64,000 bases of DNA from Carpediemonas membranifera (lineage: Eukaryota; Fornicata): NCBI GenBank assembly GCA_019828565.1, contig JAHDYR010000005.1, positions 806,001 to 870,000 on the forward strand, given 5' to 3'. Below, in pieces: positions 40,889 to 50,611 of this stretch (position 1 is the first letter of the stretch; every line of letters starts with the position of its first letter). Both the position numbers and the translations under genes were made by a program. The notes below the pieces were generated by a model that saw nothing but the letters and a program-made list of their open reading frames with translations, did no database searches and was not told where the DNA came from.

Positions 40889-42808
40889 TTACTTTGCATC
40901 AAATCGGATAATATACTCTTCGCCTGCCACGTAATTCTCCCGGAACTGCTGAAGCTCATCATCAGTCAGCACCGACAACCTACTCAGCATCCGCTCGCAC
41001 CGGGCGCGGTACACCGCAGAGGGCCGGTCGTACTGCATACCGAGGCACGCGTCGAAGCAGTCTTTGGCGAGATCGAATTCGCAGTCCCGGAAGGCCCACA
41101 GCCCGCGCCACCAGAAGTCGAGGAACTCGTCGAGGTACCCGTCGTACGAGGCGGGGTCGAGGACGTCGAACAGGTGGGACGAGTCGGACTTTCCGACGAC
41201 GCACACCGTGTCGAGCAGGCGGACGTAGATCTTGGCCTCGGAACCCTCGGTCTGGCCGAGCATATCGTCGATGGTCGGGCCGAACGCGTCGCGGTCGAGG
41301 GAGAAACTCTCGGTGTAGGCCTGCGAGGCGTACGAGCTGACCTGGATGTTGTGGACATACGCGTCCTTCGCGTTGAACAGGGCCGCAGGCGGGGCAGTGG
41401 CGGGGGAGGCGGCGTCGATATCGTCGCCCATCATCGAGGCCAGCGACATGACCTGCTCGGCCTCGTCCTCGTCGGACATATATTGGTCGAGGGCGGCCAT
41501 GGAGGGCTCCACAGTATACCGCACGTCGTCTCGCCGCACGCTGGTGTCGGACTCGTGCTTGTGCAGCTCGTAGAAGCGGGCCAGGTGGGCGGCCGGCTCA
41601 ATCGGGCTGTCCGGATGCAGCGTCGGGGCCGTGGCGATGGTCGGGCACGCGTACCGCTTGGTCAGGGACTCTACCCGACTGGCCTCGTTGACGGGGTTCC
41701 CGATGGCCGTGGCGTCCATGCGGAGGCGGTCCCCCACCGTGCCGAGGGTGACGGTGCCCGTGCTGATGCCGATGCCCATCTGGATGGGGGACAGACCCGC
41801 GGTGACCCGCTTCTTGTTGTAGTCGTTCACGGCCCGCTGCAGGCCGACGGAGCAGTTTAGGGCGTTGCCGGCGTCCGTGAACAGCGCCATGATTGCATCG
41901 CCGATGAACTTGTCTACAAAGCCCCCGTTGATGCGGATGACCGGCGAGAGGTACATAAAGAGTTCGTTGAGCATCTCGATGGTGCCAGACGGGCCGACGG
42001 TTTCGGATATGGTCGTGAACGAGCGAATGTCCGTGAAGAGTACCGTCAGCTCCATCTTACGGTACATGCCCTCCTGGACGTCGTTGATGTCATTAACGTT
42101 CAGCAGCTCGAGGAAGTCCACGGGGACGAAACGCTCGTAGGCGCAGCGAAGCTTCAGCATCGTCATGGAGTTAGTGTGCTCCTCCCCGGGCGACGGGGGC
42201 ACGGAGGCAGTGATGGCTCGAGTTAGCGGTGATGGGACGAATTCAAAGGAATCGGGCGACGGCTTCCCGCCCCCCCTGAAGCGACGGAACATCGAGGGCG
42301 ACCGGGACATCTTGTTGAGCATGCTGCCATCTATTGGTGCGAGGTCAGACGACTTGTGGTGGTATCTGTCGTCCTTGGACTCGCCCATCTCGCACGAGTC
42401 CGTGCCAAACTTGATATGCTCGAGCAGCGCGAGATACGTGAGGCGCTCATCCTCAGATCCGCAACACGATATCAGGCACTTCTTGCCTGACTGGATGAAG
42501 AAACAGAACTGGACTGAGCTGTGTGAAAAGTGTTCGCGCGAAAACAAACCTGTCGGCAACACCGAAATCGTCAATGTCATCTGAGTAGTAGATCGTAAGA
42601 GGCTTGAGACCTTTCTGGTACGTGATGTAGTCTGCATAAATACGGCGTAGAGGCACTACAAACCTTGGTAGTACGCAAACGAGCGAGGAGTGACGACGAA
42701 ATACCTCCGCTTCCAGTTTTTGGTCCGTTTGAAGAGATATCCTTCTTTAAGTGGCTGGTCAATACCTCGATGTCCTCGTTCGGTACTGTTTTCATTTGCC
42801 ATGGCCAT
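40889..42808 (-). CDS. PH-domain class III nucleotide cyclase, three exons
   Basis: Exons 42664-42808, 42550-42631 and 40889-42518. Splicing rebuilds an N-terminal PH domain: LKEGYLFKRTKNWKRRYFVV (exon 1), YITYQKGLKPLTIYYSDDI (exon 2) and SVQFCFFIQSGKKCLISCCG followed by a Trp-less C-terminal helix (exon 3). A class III cyclase homology domain follows: TVLFTDIRSFTTISE and KFIGDAIMALF (the two metal-binding Asp), IGISTGTVTLGTVG, and DATAIGNPVNEASRVES with the transition-state Asn and Arg. The Lys before FIGD and the Asp in MDAT suggest ATP rather than GTP. The C-terminus (DFWWRGLWAFRDCEFDLAKD) resembles a TPR. No transmembrane segment, so PH-lipid binding may bring it to a membrane. Start at Met 42808 or 42802. 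Confidence 0.88.
42519..42549 (-). other. 31-nt intron 2 in the cyclase gene
   Basis: Donor GTTTGT, acceptor TTTTCACACAG, phase 2. It joins the PH core to the strand SVQFCFFIQ. Confidence 0.85.
42632..42663 (-). other. 32-nt intron 1 in the cyclase gene
   Basis: Donor GTTTGT, acceptor ATTTATGCAG, phase 1. It joins FAYYQ to DYITYQKG inside the PH domain. Confidence 0.8.
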
Positions 42809-43121
42809 GGCCGCTTGGAGCAGCACAAGTACTCGATCCGAGCATTTTAAGGCTATGTCATGCGACCTCAAGGTAGGGTATGAGATGCTTCAGCAAGTTC
42901 TTTGCCACCAGTCTAACCCCCTTTTAATTGTTTCCAATTATGGATCGGCAAGTTTTGAATCACAAAATTGATTAAGAGATGATTTTGGCGGTCACTACAG
43001 CCGTGAATCGGTTATTCTGGGGCTCTCTACTCACTAATCGGAAAGATTCTATCGGGTGCAGGCTAAGGAGATTTCCGTTATTCCTCTCTCGAAATTCTCA
43101 CCCGAAGGAGCGCTTGTCACC
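42809..43121. promoter_or_regulatory. Divergent promoter region, cyclase / TFxPxI-repeat gene (313 bp)
   Basis: Spacer between two divergent genes. AT-rich stretches near 42920-42990. No core element assigned. Confidence 0.45.
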
Positions 43122-44837
43122 ATGAGTCAAGCGTCATTCGTTGATAGACAAAGGATGTGGTGGAGCGTTGTGCTCAAAAAACGCGATGTTAAGCGCGAGG
43201 AGCGCGAAAAAGAAAGAAAGGAAGCTGAAATGAAGGAACTACGTGACAGCCCAACGATCACAAAGCTTGCGAAGCAACTACAGCGCAGTGGTGGCGATGT
43301 GGTGCAGTTTCAGCGCGAGTGGGCCGAACAACAGAAGAGACACATTGAGGCCAAGCGCACACAGGCGGAGGCGGAGGAGATGGTGGGCGCCACGTTCACA
43401 CCAAAGCTCAATGCCCGCTCTGAAAAGCTTGCACGGCGGCGTCCTCGTCCGGCGAACAACATTGAGGTCGCGCTTATCCAACAAGGGACAATTGACGCAG
43501 AGAACAGGCAGCGGGTGCAGCAGGAGTGCATGCTCAAGGGCCTCACGGGCACTCCACAGATCACCAGACGAGCCAGAGACTTGCAGCGCGAGGACGACGT
43601 GTGCGAGCGTCTGTACCGTCTGGACGAGTCGAAGCGTCGAAGCCACGAGGAGGCCCGCATCGTCAAGCATGCCGAGGCGATCAGCATGGCCACGCCCGCT
43701 ACTAACACGAGCGGCTACGAGCGGAGCAGGGCACTCCCAATCGAGGACGACATTCTCCTCCGGGATGCCCACCGCCGGAACCTCATTAATCAAAAGATGA
43801 CAATTCTTGAGGAACTCAACCGCAAGGCCCGCAAACCGATGATCAATAAGAACTCAGAACGTATAGCCCGTGAGAAGAGGGAGCTGGAGAAGGAGCTGCA
43901 TGCCCTGTATGGCGACAAGGCCCAGTTCGAGCGTGTCCGAAAGAAGTACGTGCCCGAGCAGCCCACGTTCACTCCCACGATTAACAAAGTCAGCAAGGAC
44001 ATGGAGAAGGCCCGCTTCACGTCCACCGAGGAGCACATTGAGTGGCTACACATGTCCCGGGAGCTGGCAGGGCCCCAAGAGCACGTGCCCACGGCATCCG
44101 AGCTCGAGGACTTGGCGGAGTCGACGTTTAAGCCGAAGATCACGACTCCGCCCGTCCCGCTGCCCCAGGGCGACGTGGTTGACCGGCTCTACAGCTGGAA
44201 GCACGCCAAGGAGGAGCGGCTGTACGAGGCCCAGGTGAACAAGGTCGTGGAGGAGCCCAGCTACTCCTTCACCCCGGCCATCAACAGGGAAGTGCCCAAG
44301 CCCGAGCCTGCCCAGGAAATCGTAGGGATCGACTCGTACGTTGAACGACAGAGGAAGGCGAGGGCCATGAGGGCCGCTAAGGAGCAGGACATGGGCCCTA
44401 ACCGGAGATGGAAGCCCCGCGTGACCAGGCCCAAGGAGTTCCACTTCCACACCCGTCCCAGGGTCAGGATCACCGCCCTCGAGCGGCCCTCGGACGGGGG
44501 GAAAGCGCGCAGGATACGCCGCTCGAGTCGGAGTCAGTCGGAGTTGTCGATGACCGACACGGCTGACACTACAGAGCCGGACCAGAGCCCGGGACTTGGC
44601 ACACTGAAGGTCGCCCCACCCTCGCTTGACCTGCCCCCTCCGCCCGAGCCTGTCGAGGTCATGTCGCCCGATGTGATCACGGACTACAGCGTCATCCTGT
44701 CTCGAGTGGAGCCTACCTCTGAGCCGGCCACCCCCGACCATGCCCAGATGCGGGCGGATAGGGACAAGACGATGACAGGCATCCGGGAGGCCGTGCGGCG
44801 ACCATGGCGCGACAGCGCGATGAAGGCGTCGGCGTGA
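43122..44837 (+). CDS. Basic TFxPxI-repeat protein, probably cytoskeletal/flagellar
   Basis: 571 residues from Met at 43122 (MSQASFVDRQRMWWSVVLKK); an upstream ATG at 43056 is in frame but less likely. A repeated motif recurs at roughly 60-110 residue spacing: ATFTPKLNARSEKLARRR, GTPQITRRARDL, KPMINKNSERIAREKR, PTFTPTINKVSKDMEKARF, STFKPKITTPP and YSFTPAINREVPK. Between them are charged helices with LYRLDESKRRSHEEAR and LYSWKHAKEERLYEAQ modules. This 'F.P.I....' plus 'LY....R......' layout is common in protist flagellar-associated proteins of unknown biochemistry. The C-terminus is Pro/Ser-rich. No enzymatic domain. Confidence 0.75.
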   Translation: MSQASFVDRQRMWWSVVLKKRDVKREEREKERKEAEMKELRDSPTITKLAKQLQRSGGDVVQFQREWAEQQKRHIEAKRTQAEAEEMVGATFTPKLNARSEKLARRRPRPANNIEVALIQQGTIDAENRQRVQQECMLKGLTGTPQITRRARDLQREDDVCERLYRLDESKRRSHEEARIVKHAEAISMATPATNTSGYERSRALPIEDDILLRDAHRRNLINQKMTILEELNRKARKPMINKNSERIAREKRELEKELHALYGDKAQFERVRKKYVPEQPTFTPTINKVSKDMEKARFTSTEEHIEWLHMSRELAGPQEHVPTASELEDLAESTFKPKITTPPVPLPQGDVVDRLYSWKHAKEERLYEAQVNKVVEEPSYSFTPAINREVPKPEPAQEIVGIDSYVERQRKARAMRAAKEQDMGPNRRWKPRVTRPKEFHFHTRPRVRITALERPSDGGKARRIRRSSRSQSELSMTDTADTTEPDQSPGLGTLKVAPPSLDLPPPPEPVEVMSPDVITDYSVILSRVEPTSEPATPDHAQMRADRDKTMTGIREAVRRPWRDSAMKASA

Positions 44838-44990
44838 CGGTTGAGTAGGTGGTTTTCATAGATAAAGGTCGCAGTTCAGTTGGAGGCGTTGTTAGCCGGC
44901 ATATTACGATGCACATGAAATAAGAAGATGCAGATGGAGCCACTGTAAGAAACACGGCAGGGGAACGAGGTACACCCTTGTACCGTCTGG

Positions 44991-45808
44991 CCACGCAGCT
45001 GACGCGACTGGGATGCATCCGGAGATCAATCAGATCCGAGATTTGATGAATTCCATCGATGCTATGACGCCACACTTCAGCAGAAACACCTTCACAGGTT
45101 AGCAAGCTACACAAGCAGCAATGTTCAGCAGGTATGTTCCTGACAGCTTCAAACGCTCACACAGATCCATGTTCAACGTTTTCGACGACTTCTTCGCCCC
45201 CATGCCCCGCGTCTTCCTTGACGGCGGCTACTACGTCCGCATCCCACGCGAGTACGCAAAGCAGGAGCCCTGCGAGGAGCAGCCCGCTCCACAGACCGCG
45301 CCCTCTGAGCCGAAGCCGGAGGGCAAGCCGGAGGAGACGGCCAAGACCAACCCCGAGCCGAGCCGGACCGAGCCGACGCCCGAGGAGCAGCGCGAGCCAC
45401 CCGCCGCACCTGTCCGCGAGCCTGTGGTCCGCTTCAGCTCGACCACGACCAGGACCGTCAACGGCGTGACCGAGACGACCCGCACCGTCCGCGGCGCCGA
45501 CGGCAAGACGACGTCTGTCCACAGCCGCGCCATCGGCGACCGCGCTGTCGAGCTCATCCGGGAGGACGACGGCAAGGGCGGCCAGACCGAGACGCGCACG
45601 CTCATCGGCATGCATGACGACGACGCCGCCAAGTTCGACGACGACTGGGCTGCGGCGGCGCGCGGCCTCCCTGTCATCGGGCGCCACGGCTTCCGCCGCA
45701 TGCTCGAGAACAGCAGGGCGTAGAGTAAATGAGTAGTTCGTGTGTTGGTTGGGGGTTCGCAGGTCGCTGGTGCGGCGGGTTGGACCTGCGGGCAGCCGAT
45801 GGCGGTGT
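44991..45808. repeat. Inverted dispersed duplication carrying an MLF-like gene (copy 2)
   Basis: 818 bp matching the reverse complement of 8394-9199; it is 12 bp longer because of four extra codons in the linker. The ends are abrupt. The coding region and about 130 bp of upstream sequence are nearly identical. Confidence 0.9.
45121..45723 (+). CDS. Myeloid leukemia factor (MLF)-like protein, copy 2
   Basis: 200 residues, differing from the copy at 8479-9069 by a four-residue insertion in the Pro/Glu linker (EGKPEET versus EEK) and a handful of substitutions (for example Cys for Arg in KQEPCEEQ, VNGVTET for VNDVTET). VNGVTETTRTV is closer to the usual MLF pattern, so this copy may be nearer the ancestral form. 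AIGDRA and the acidic helix GMHDDDAAKFDDDW are intact, so both genes look functional. AGTAAAT directly after the stop is a plausible polyadenylation signal. Confidence 0.8.
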   Translation: MFSRYVPDSFKRSHRSMFNVFDDFFAPMPRVFLDGGYYVRIPREYAKQEPCEEQPAPQTAPSEPKPEGKPEETAKTNPEPSRTEPTPEEQREPPAAPVREPVVRFSSTTTRTVNGVTETTRTVRGADGKTTSVHSRAIGDRAVELIREDDGKGGQTETRTLIGMHDDDAAKFDDDWAAAARGLPVIGRHGFRRMLENSRA

Positions 45809-46368
45809 GATCGCTGGGTCAATACCGGCCTGGGTGACTTCAGAAGCTGGAAGAGAGACTCCACTCTGGCATTTACTACGGCGCGACTCCAAGTCGTCGG
45901 CGCGGGTGCCTGGCAGATGCCGGGGCGGGTGTTTTTCCTTTGTACAGTGTGATGGTTTGGTGAGTGCTTAGTAGGTGGCATAGCCGTTGAGCATCTTGTT
46001 GTCGCCACGGATGCGGCGGGCGAGTGTCACGAGTCATGTCATTACGACCTGCTCATCAGGTCGGCATGTCAAGTCGCGGCCGACTCCTCGACACGAAGCA
46101 ACCGCTGCTGCTGTCTAGCTTAGCCGCGGTCCAGCCCGAATATGCGATCAACTGGGGCGGCAAGTATCTTATCAGCACAGTATCGGATGGCAGCAGGTGT
46201 GCAGGATTACATTTTAAGCCCGATTGAGCAGCTGGCAGTGTTGGACCGGTGGGACCGGTTACGTAATACATAATGCACATAATACATAAATCGATTGCAT
46301 GTTATGTAATCCTCAAAAGAGTCCTCGTCAGCAGCAGTTTATAAATGATGAATACAGTAGGGCATAGC
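45809..46368. other. Intergenic (560 bp) with a histone H3-tail relic
   Basis: Spacer between MLF copy 2 and the stop of the WD40/pseudokinase/HECT-like gene. The part at 45968-46033 is described separately. The rest shows nothing recognisable apart from an AT-rich stretch near 46260-46350. Confidence 0.5.
45968..46033 (-). pseudogene. Possible remnant of a histone H3 C-terminus
   Basis: On the minus strand, between two stops, the frame reads LVTLARRIRGDNKMLNGYATY. LARRIRG is identical to the end of histone H3 (DIQLARRIRGERA), followed by a tail unlike canonical H3 but like that of an extended H3 variant. Nothing upstream encodes the rest of H3. At 21 codons the match could be chance. Confidence 0.35.
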
Positions 46369-49300
46369 TCAGCGGCCATCCCAGCCGAGCTCTGCGGACG
46401 ACACGATCACCCGACGCATAGCCGCCGAGTTCGCCGTACGGGGCACATGTATGGTACGAAGGCCTCGGTAAACGCGGCGGTGACAGTCGGATACGACTTC
46501 AACGGCCTCGGCCTCGTACCGCCCTCCGAAGACATGCTGGACGAACCTAAATCGCGCTCTGTCCTCCTCGAGGGCGGCTAGTAGCGCCGCTCGCACAGTC
46601 GAGTCATCCTCGTCGAACCGGAGTGCGGCGTCGATCGCCGCAATGGAGGGGCGACTGGGCCTCAGAAGCAGCGCCTCGAGGTGGGCGACCGACATGCTCG
46701 ACAGCCGATCCCCCAGGCCCGTGCGGACAGCGGCCATGCGGTCAGTGTAGCGCTTGACAACCTCTTCCTCAAACGCCTCCACATCGCCCTCGAACCCATC
46801 CAGGGGACACAGCTGCATGGCCTCCGCGACGGACGACTGCAGCGCCCCGTGGACTGTGGGCATGATCTGATCCAGCCCGACCTTGTGGCCGCTGAGTGCA
46901 GTGAGCCACGCCCGGTCGACCATGTGGCCGGGCAGCCGGATGCCGTCGAGCAGGCAAAGGCCGAGCATGCGACCAAGGCCGACTAGCACTGGGTGGAGCT
47001 CATCCATAGGGACGTCCATGGCCGCTGGGGAGAACAGGAGAGTGTCATTGCGGAACGAAGGCGCCGTTGATCCAATACATGTCGCCGGGACTGCATCGAC
47101 CAGGGCGGACAGCTTGCACGCCGCCTCCTGACCCGAGAACATCACAGGCGCCGCGAACACGTCCTTGGCACGGGACCCGAGGGCTGTGAGCGTGCTGACG
47201 ACATCGGCTAGGGCTACGGACACCGCTGGGTCATGCATGCTGCGGCGGGCGTGGTCTAGCTTGGCCATTGCCTCTGCAGCACCGTTCGTGAAGCCGGGGT
47301 TGACTGCCTCGAAAGTTGAATGGGCTAGCGCGCGGCGGGCGGACCAGCGGGAGTCGGGCGACGTCGTGAGAAGGCCCGTGATGACGTCCGTGAGGGCCTC
47401 GGGCACCTTCACCGTCTCCAATAGGGCCGTCGTGAGCTTACTGCCGGTCAGGTTGCTCCTCATCGTCGTCAGCAGCTGACCGCAGAACGACACCGAGTCC
47501 TTCGCCAGGGCAGACAAGAAGACGAGCCCGGCCCTGAAGACGTCGGCCGCACGGGCGTGGGCGAAGGATGCTGGGGTGGCGTGGAGCTCGGCCGGCGAGA
47601 TGAACGCATGCTCAGTGGTGTCGGCCTGGTCGTCGTCGTCAGGCCCGGACGTGGGCTCGAAGCCGACGAGCACGGGCACGCCAGCCCGGAGACGGACGTT
47701 GTTTGGCTTGAGGTCGCGGTGGCACACACCCGCGCAGTGCAAGTCGTGTATCGCGGTGAGCAGGCCGTGGAGGATGTCTCTAGGGGCAGCTCTGGGGCGA
47801 CCTGGCCCGAGGCTGTCGGGCAGATACTCCGTCACCAGCGTGCATGCGCCGTTCTCCACCTCAACGATGACATGGCGCAGGACAGGTACGGCAGGGCTAT
47901 GGACCATGCGGCGGCCCAGGACGTCGAGATCAGTCTCCAGAAAGGGTCTGGACGCGGTGTCAAGGCTGAACGTCTTGGCAAAGAGCGTCTCGCCGTTGTG
48001 GCGGACGACCTGGCACTTCGAGGTGGCCTGCACGGTCGACTGTGGCGTGAAGTCGGCCAATACAAGGTCAGGCCTCAGTTCCTGCATGCCCAGCAGATGC
48101 CCGAGTCCGGCGTTCCGGAGTCCGGACGCGTACTTGGCTGCAGTCGCTCTCCGGCCCTTGAGCTCGGGGCAGAACGCCATGAGCTGGGGCGTGCACATGG
48201 CGGTGGTCTCCTCCGCGTCCTCAATCGCCAGCATCACACGGTCGAGCTGGGTCTTGGCGTCGGCAAGCTGGCCAGTCAGCTTCTTGCGGCTGAGATATTC
48301 AATATCCGCCTGAAGCTCGGCCGCGGCGACCTTGAGCTCGCGCACGTCGGCCAGGGGGACCTGTTGGACCAGCAACGCCTCGTCGAAGGCCTTGAGGTGC
48401 TCCTGGCCCTCGGCAATCAGGTCCTTCAGCCGCCCCACCGTTTCCTCCAGGGCAGTGGTGTCATCGCCCCGCTCCACGGCAGCGGTGGCCCAGTCCCACT
48501 TGGCACGGAGCTCGGGCCGGAGGAAGTCACGGAGGTCCTTGTACCGCTCCCGGAATTCGGTCCGGATCACCTCTAGCGCTGGGCGATCGACCTCGGTGTC
48601 TGCATCGGCCAGGATCTGGGCCATCTCGTCCGGCTCAGGCATTGACTCGGGCTCAAACTCCCGGGTCTCCTCGATGACTGTGGTCGCAGCCTTGAAATCG
48701 GCCTTGACCCACTTGACTCTAGCGGTCAGCCCCTCGATGTCGTGCTCGGCCTCAGCTATCACACGCTGGTATTCATGGCGGCGGGCAACGGTGTCGGCCC
48801 GGACAGCGGCGAGCCGGGCGTGGTAACGAGCAAGTGACGGCGTGGGCGTGGGTACGGGGTCGACTGGATCGGGCGAGGTCAGCAGTGGGTGGCCGTGAAG
48901 CATGTCCGCGACCGACGCGGCCCTTGTGACGGCGGGTAATCGAATGTCGTCCGGGGCCGTGTGCAGGCCGACCATCTGACGCTTGAGGGCGATGACGTCA
49001 GCCTGCAGGTCTCTGATCCTCCACTGGAGATCGACCTTGCTCTCCTTAAAGCAGGACTCGTTCAGCTGGTCGGCGACGGCCTGTACGCCTTTGCTCCGTG
49101 GGTTGACGTTGAACTGGTCGTTGGCGAGCGTCACCAGGCACTTCGGGTCCACTAGTTTCACCTCAAATGACCTGGGGGCGATGCCCTCGGCCTCGATATG
49201 CGCTGCAACGGCCTTGAGGTCGTCGAGGCTGAGGCCGACCCTGCCGGGTGGGGCCAGACGGAAGGCGGTCGCCTTGCCGATGGGCTGGCCGCACAGGTTC

Positions 49301-50466
49301 TTAACCATCGCCTGCACGTGCTGCCGGTTGACGCTGTCGAGCAGGGCGTGGGCTTCCTCGTCCGACGCTGTCGGGACCACTTTCGTGTCGTCCGCCTGCA
49401 CGCTGATCGACCAGAGCTTGACGGCCTTGTCCCGAGAGCAGCAGCAGAGTGTGCGGCCGTCCGGACTGAAGTTGACGCTGTAAACCTGCTCGCTGTACGC
49501 CTCGATGGCCCTGAACGTGTCCCCCGTTGCCGCTGAGGACAGCCGCACCGTCGTGTCACTGGAGGCCGTGGCGATGGTGTCGTTGTCCTCTCCGATGGCC
49601 ACCGCCTGGATGGCGTCCGTGTGGCCCTCGATCGTCCTGTGCAGCCTGCCCGTTGCCGCGACCCACACCTTGCAGGTCTCGTCATCTGAGCCCGAGACGA
49701 TGAACTCGCCATTCGGGGAGTAGGCCACGCTGCTCACATAGCCCCTGTGGCCGTAGAGCGACCTGACACGGCGGCCCGAGGAGACGTTCCAGAGGGCGAT
49801 GCTCTTGTCATACGACCCCGCCGCAATAGTCGCCCCGTCGGGGGAGAAGGCGACGCTGATGGCCAGACTGCCGTTGTTGATGACACGGATGCGCTCTCCA
49901 GTGGCCGCATCCCAGAGACTGATGGAACTGTCGTCGCACGTTGAGGCAAGTCGTTCTCCATTAGGTGAGAATGTGACACACCGGACAGCGTCACGGTGGG
50001 TGAGGGTGTGGAGGCACTGGCCCGTCTCTATGTCCCAGACGCAGACGGTCTGATCGTTCGAGGCAGTGGCAACGGTCGTTTCGGAGAACGTCACGTGGTT
50101 CACCGAGAACGAATGGGTGAGGGATCGAAGCAGATCACCCGTGTCCACGTCCCACAGGTTCACCGTCTTGTCCGTGCTGCATGAGGCTAGAATCGTCCCG
50201 TCGCGCGAGAAGGCGATGCTGGTGACGTGTCCGACGTCGGCTAGCTTTCTAAGGAGCTCGCCGGTGGAACTGCGCCAAAGCATGATGCTTCTATCACTGC
50301 TGCCTGTAGCAATAAGCTTGTCCTTTCTGGGGCTCATAGCGACGCTATTGACTGATCTACGATGTCCGAGGTTCAAGACGGACGCGAGGCCGTTCTTGCC
50401 GACAATTTCGATGGCGCTGTTGCTTTTGATGATGGCTTTCAGCTCGCTGGTACTCCGAGCTTCCAT
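46369..50466 (-). CDS. WD40 / coiled-coil / pseudokinase / HECT-like fusion protein
   Basis: 1365 residues in one exon. Residues about 30-355 are eight WD40 blades (for example LIATGSSDRSIMLW, LASCSTDKTVNLWD, IVSGSDDETCKVW). Residues 470-755 are helical/coiled coil. Residues about 800-1055 are a protein kinase fold: LFAKTF (Lys 831), TLVTEYLPDSL, VCHRDLKPNN (915-923), then VGFEP where DFG is expected (935-937), and ISPAEL for APE. The DFG Asp is replaced by Gly, so it is probably a pseudokinase. Residues about 1110-1365 look like a HECT N-lobe (LHPVLVGLGRMLGLCLLDGI) and C-lobe (FRFVQHVFGG), but the catalytic T-C is replaced (PRTANSAAM). I infer a WD40-guided scaffold with two degenerate enzyme folds. 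Confidence 0.75.
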   Translation of the reverse strand: MEARSTSELKAIIKSNSAIEIVGKNGLASVLNLGHRRSVNSVAMSPRKDKLIATGSSDRSIMLWRSSTGELLRKLADVGHVTSIAFSRDGTILASCSTDKTVNLWDVDTGDLLRSLTHSFSVNHVTFSETTVATASNDQTVCVWDIETGQCLHTLTHRDAVRCVTFSPNGERLASTCDDSSISLWDAATGERIRVINNGSLAISVAFSPDGATIAAGSYDKSIALWNVSSGRRVRSLYGHRGYVSSVAYSPNGEFIVSGSDDETCKVWVAATGRLHRTIEGHTDAIQAVAIGEDNDTIATASSDTTVRLSSAATGDTFRAIEAYSEQVYSVNFSPDGRTLCCCSRDKAVKLWSISVQADDTKVVPTASDEEAHALLDSVNRQHVQAMVKNLCGQPIGKATAFRLAPPGRVGLSLDDLKAVAAHIEAEGIAPRSFEVKLVDPKCLVTLANDQFNVNPRSKGVQAVADQLNESCFKESKVDLQWRIRDLQADVIALKRQMVGLHTAPDDIRLPAVTRAASVADMLHGHPLLTSPDPVDPVPTPTPSLARYHARLAAVRADTVARRHEYQRVIAEAEHDIEGLTARVKWVKADFKAATTVIEETREFEPESMPEPDEMAQILADADTEVDRPALEVIRTEFRERYKDLRDFLRPELRAKWDWATAAVERGDDTTALEETVGRLKDLIAEGQEHLKAFDEALLVQQVPLADVRELKVAAAELQADIEYLSRKKLTGQLADAKTQLDRVMLAIEDAEETTAMCTPQLMAFCPELKGRRATAAKYASGLRNAGLGHLLGMQELRPDLVLADFTPQSTVQATSKCQVVRHNGETLFAKTFSLDTASRPFLETDLDVLGRRMVHSPAVPVLRHVIVEVENGACTLVTEYLPDSLGPGRPRAAPRDILHGLLTAIHDLHCAGVCHRDLKPNNVRLRAGVPVLVGFEPTSGPDDDDQADTTEHAFISPAELHATPASFAHARAADVFRAGLVFLSALAKDSVSFCGQLLTTMRSNLTGSKLTTALLETVKVPEALTDVITGLLTTSPDSRWSARRALAHSTFEAVNPGFTNGAAEAMAKLDHARRSMHDPAVSVALADVVSTLTALGSRAKDVFAAPVMFSGQEAACKLSALVDAVPATCIGSTAPSFRNDTLLFSPAAMDVPMDELHPVLVGLGRMLGLCLLDGIRLPGHMVDRAWLTALSGHKVGLDQIMPTVHGALQSSVAEAMQLCPLDGFEGDVEAFEEEVVKRYTDRMAAVRTGLGDRLSSMSVAHLEALLLRPSRPSIAAIDAALRFDEDDSTVRAALLAALEEDRARFRFVQHVFGGRYEAEAVEVVSDCHRRVYRGLRTIHVPRTANSAAMRRVIVSSAELGWDGR

Positions 50467-50611
50467 GCTAGCGGTGTGATCACTGTGTAGTGTCCTTCTT
50501 TACGATGTGACGACGGCTTGAGAAATTTGTGGAAGAATCTAGCAGCCGACAAGATCGCATCCACCAGGCGTCTGCCACCATCGTAACCGACCCAGGGCCG
50601 TGGATCTGTAT

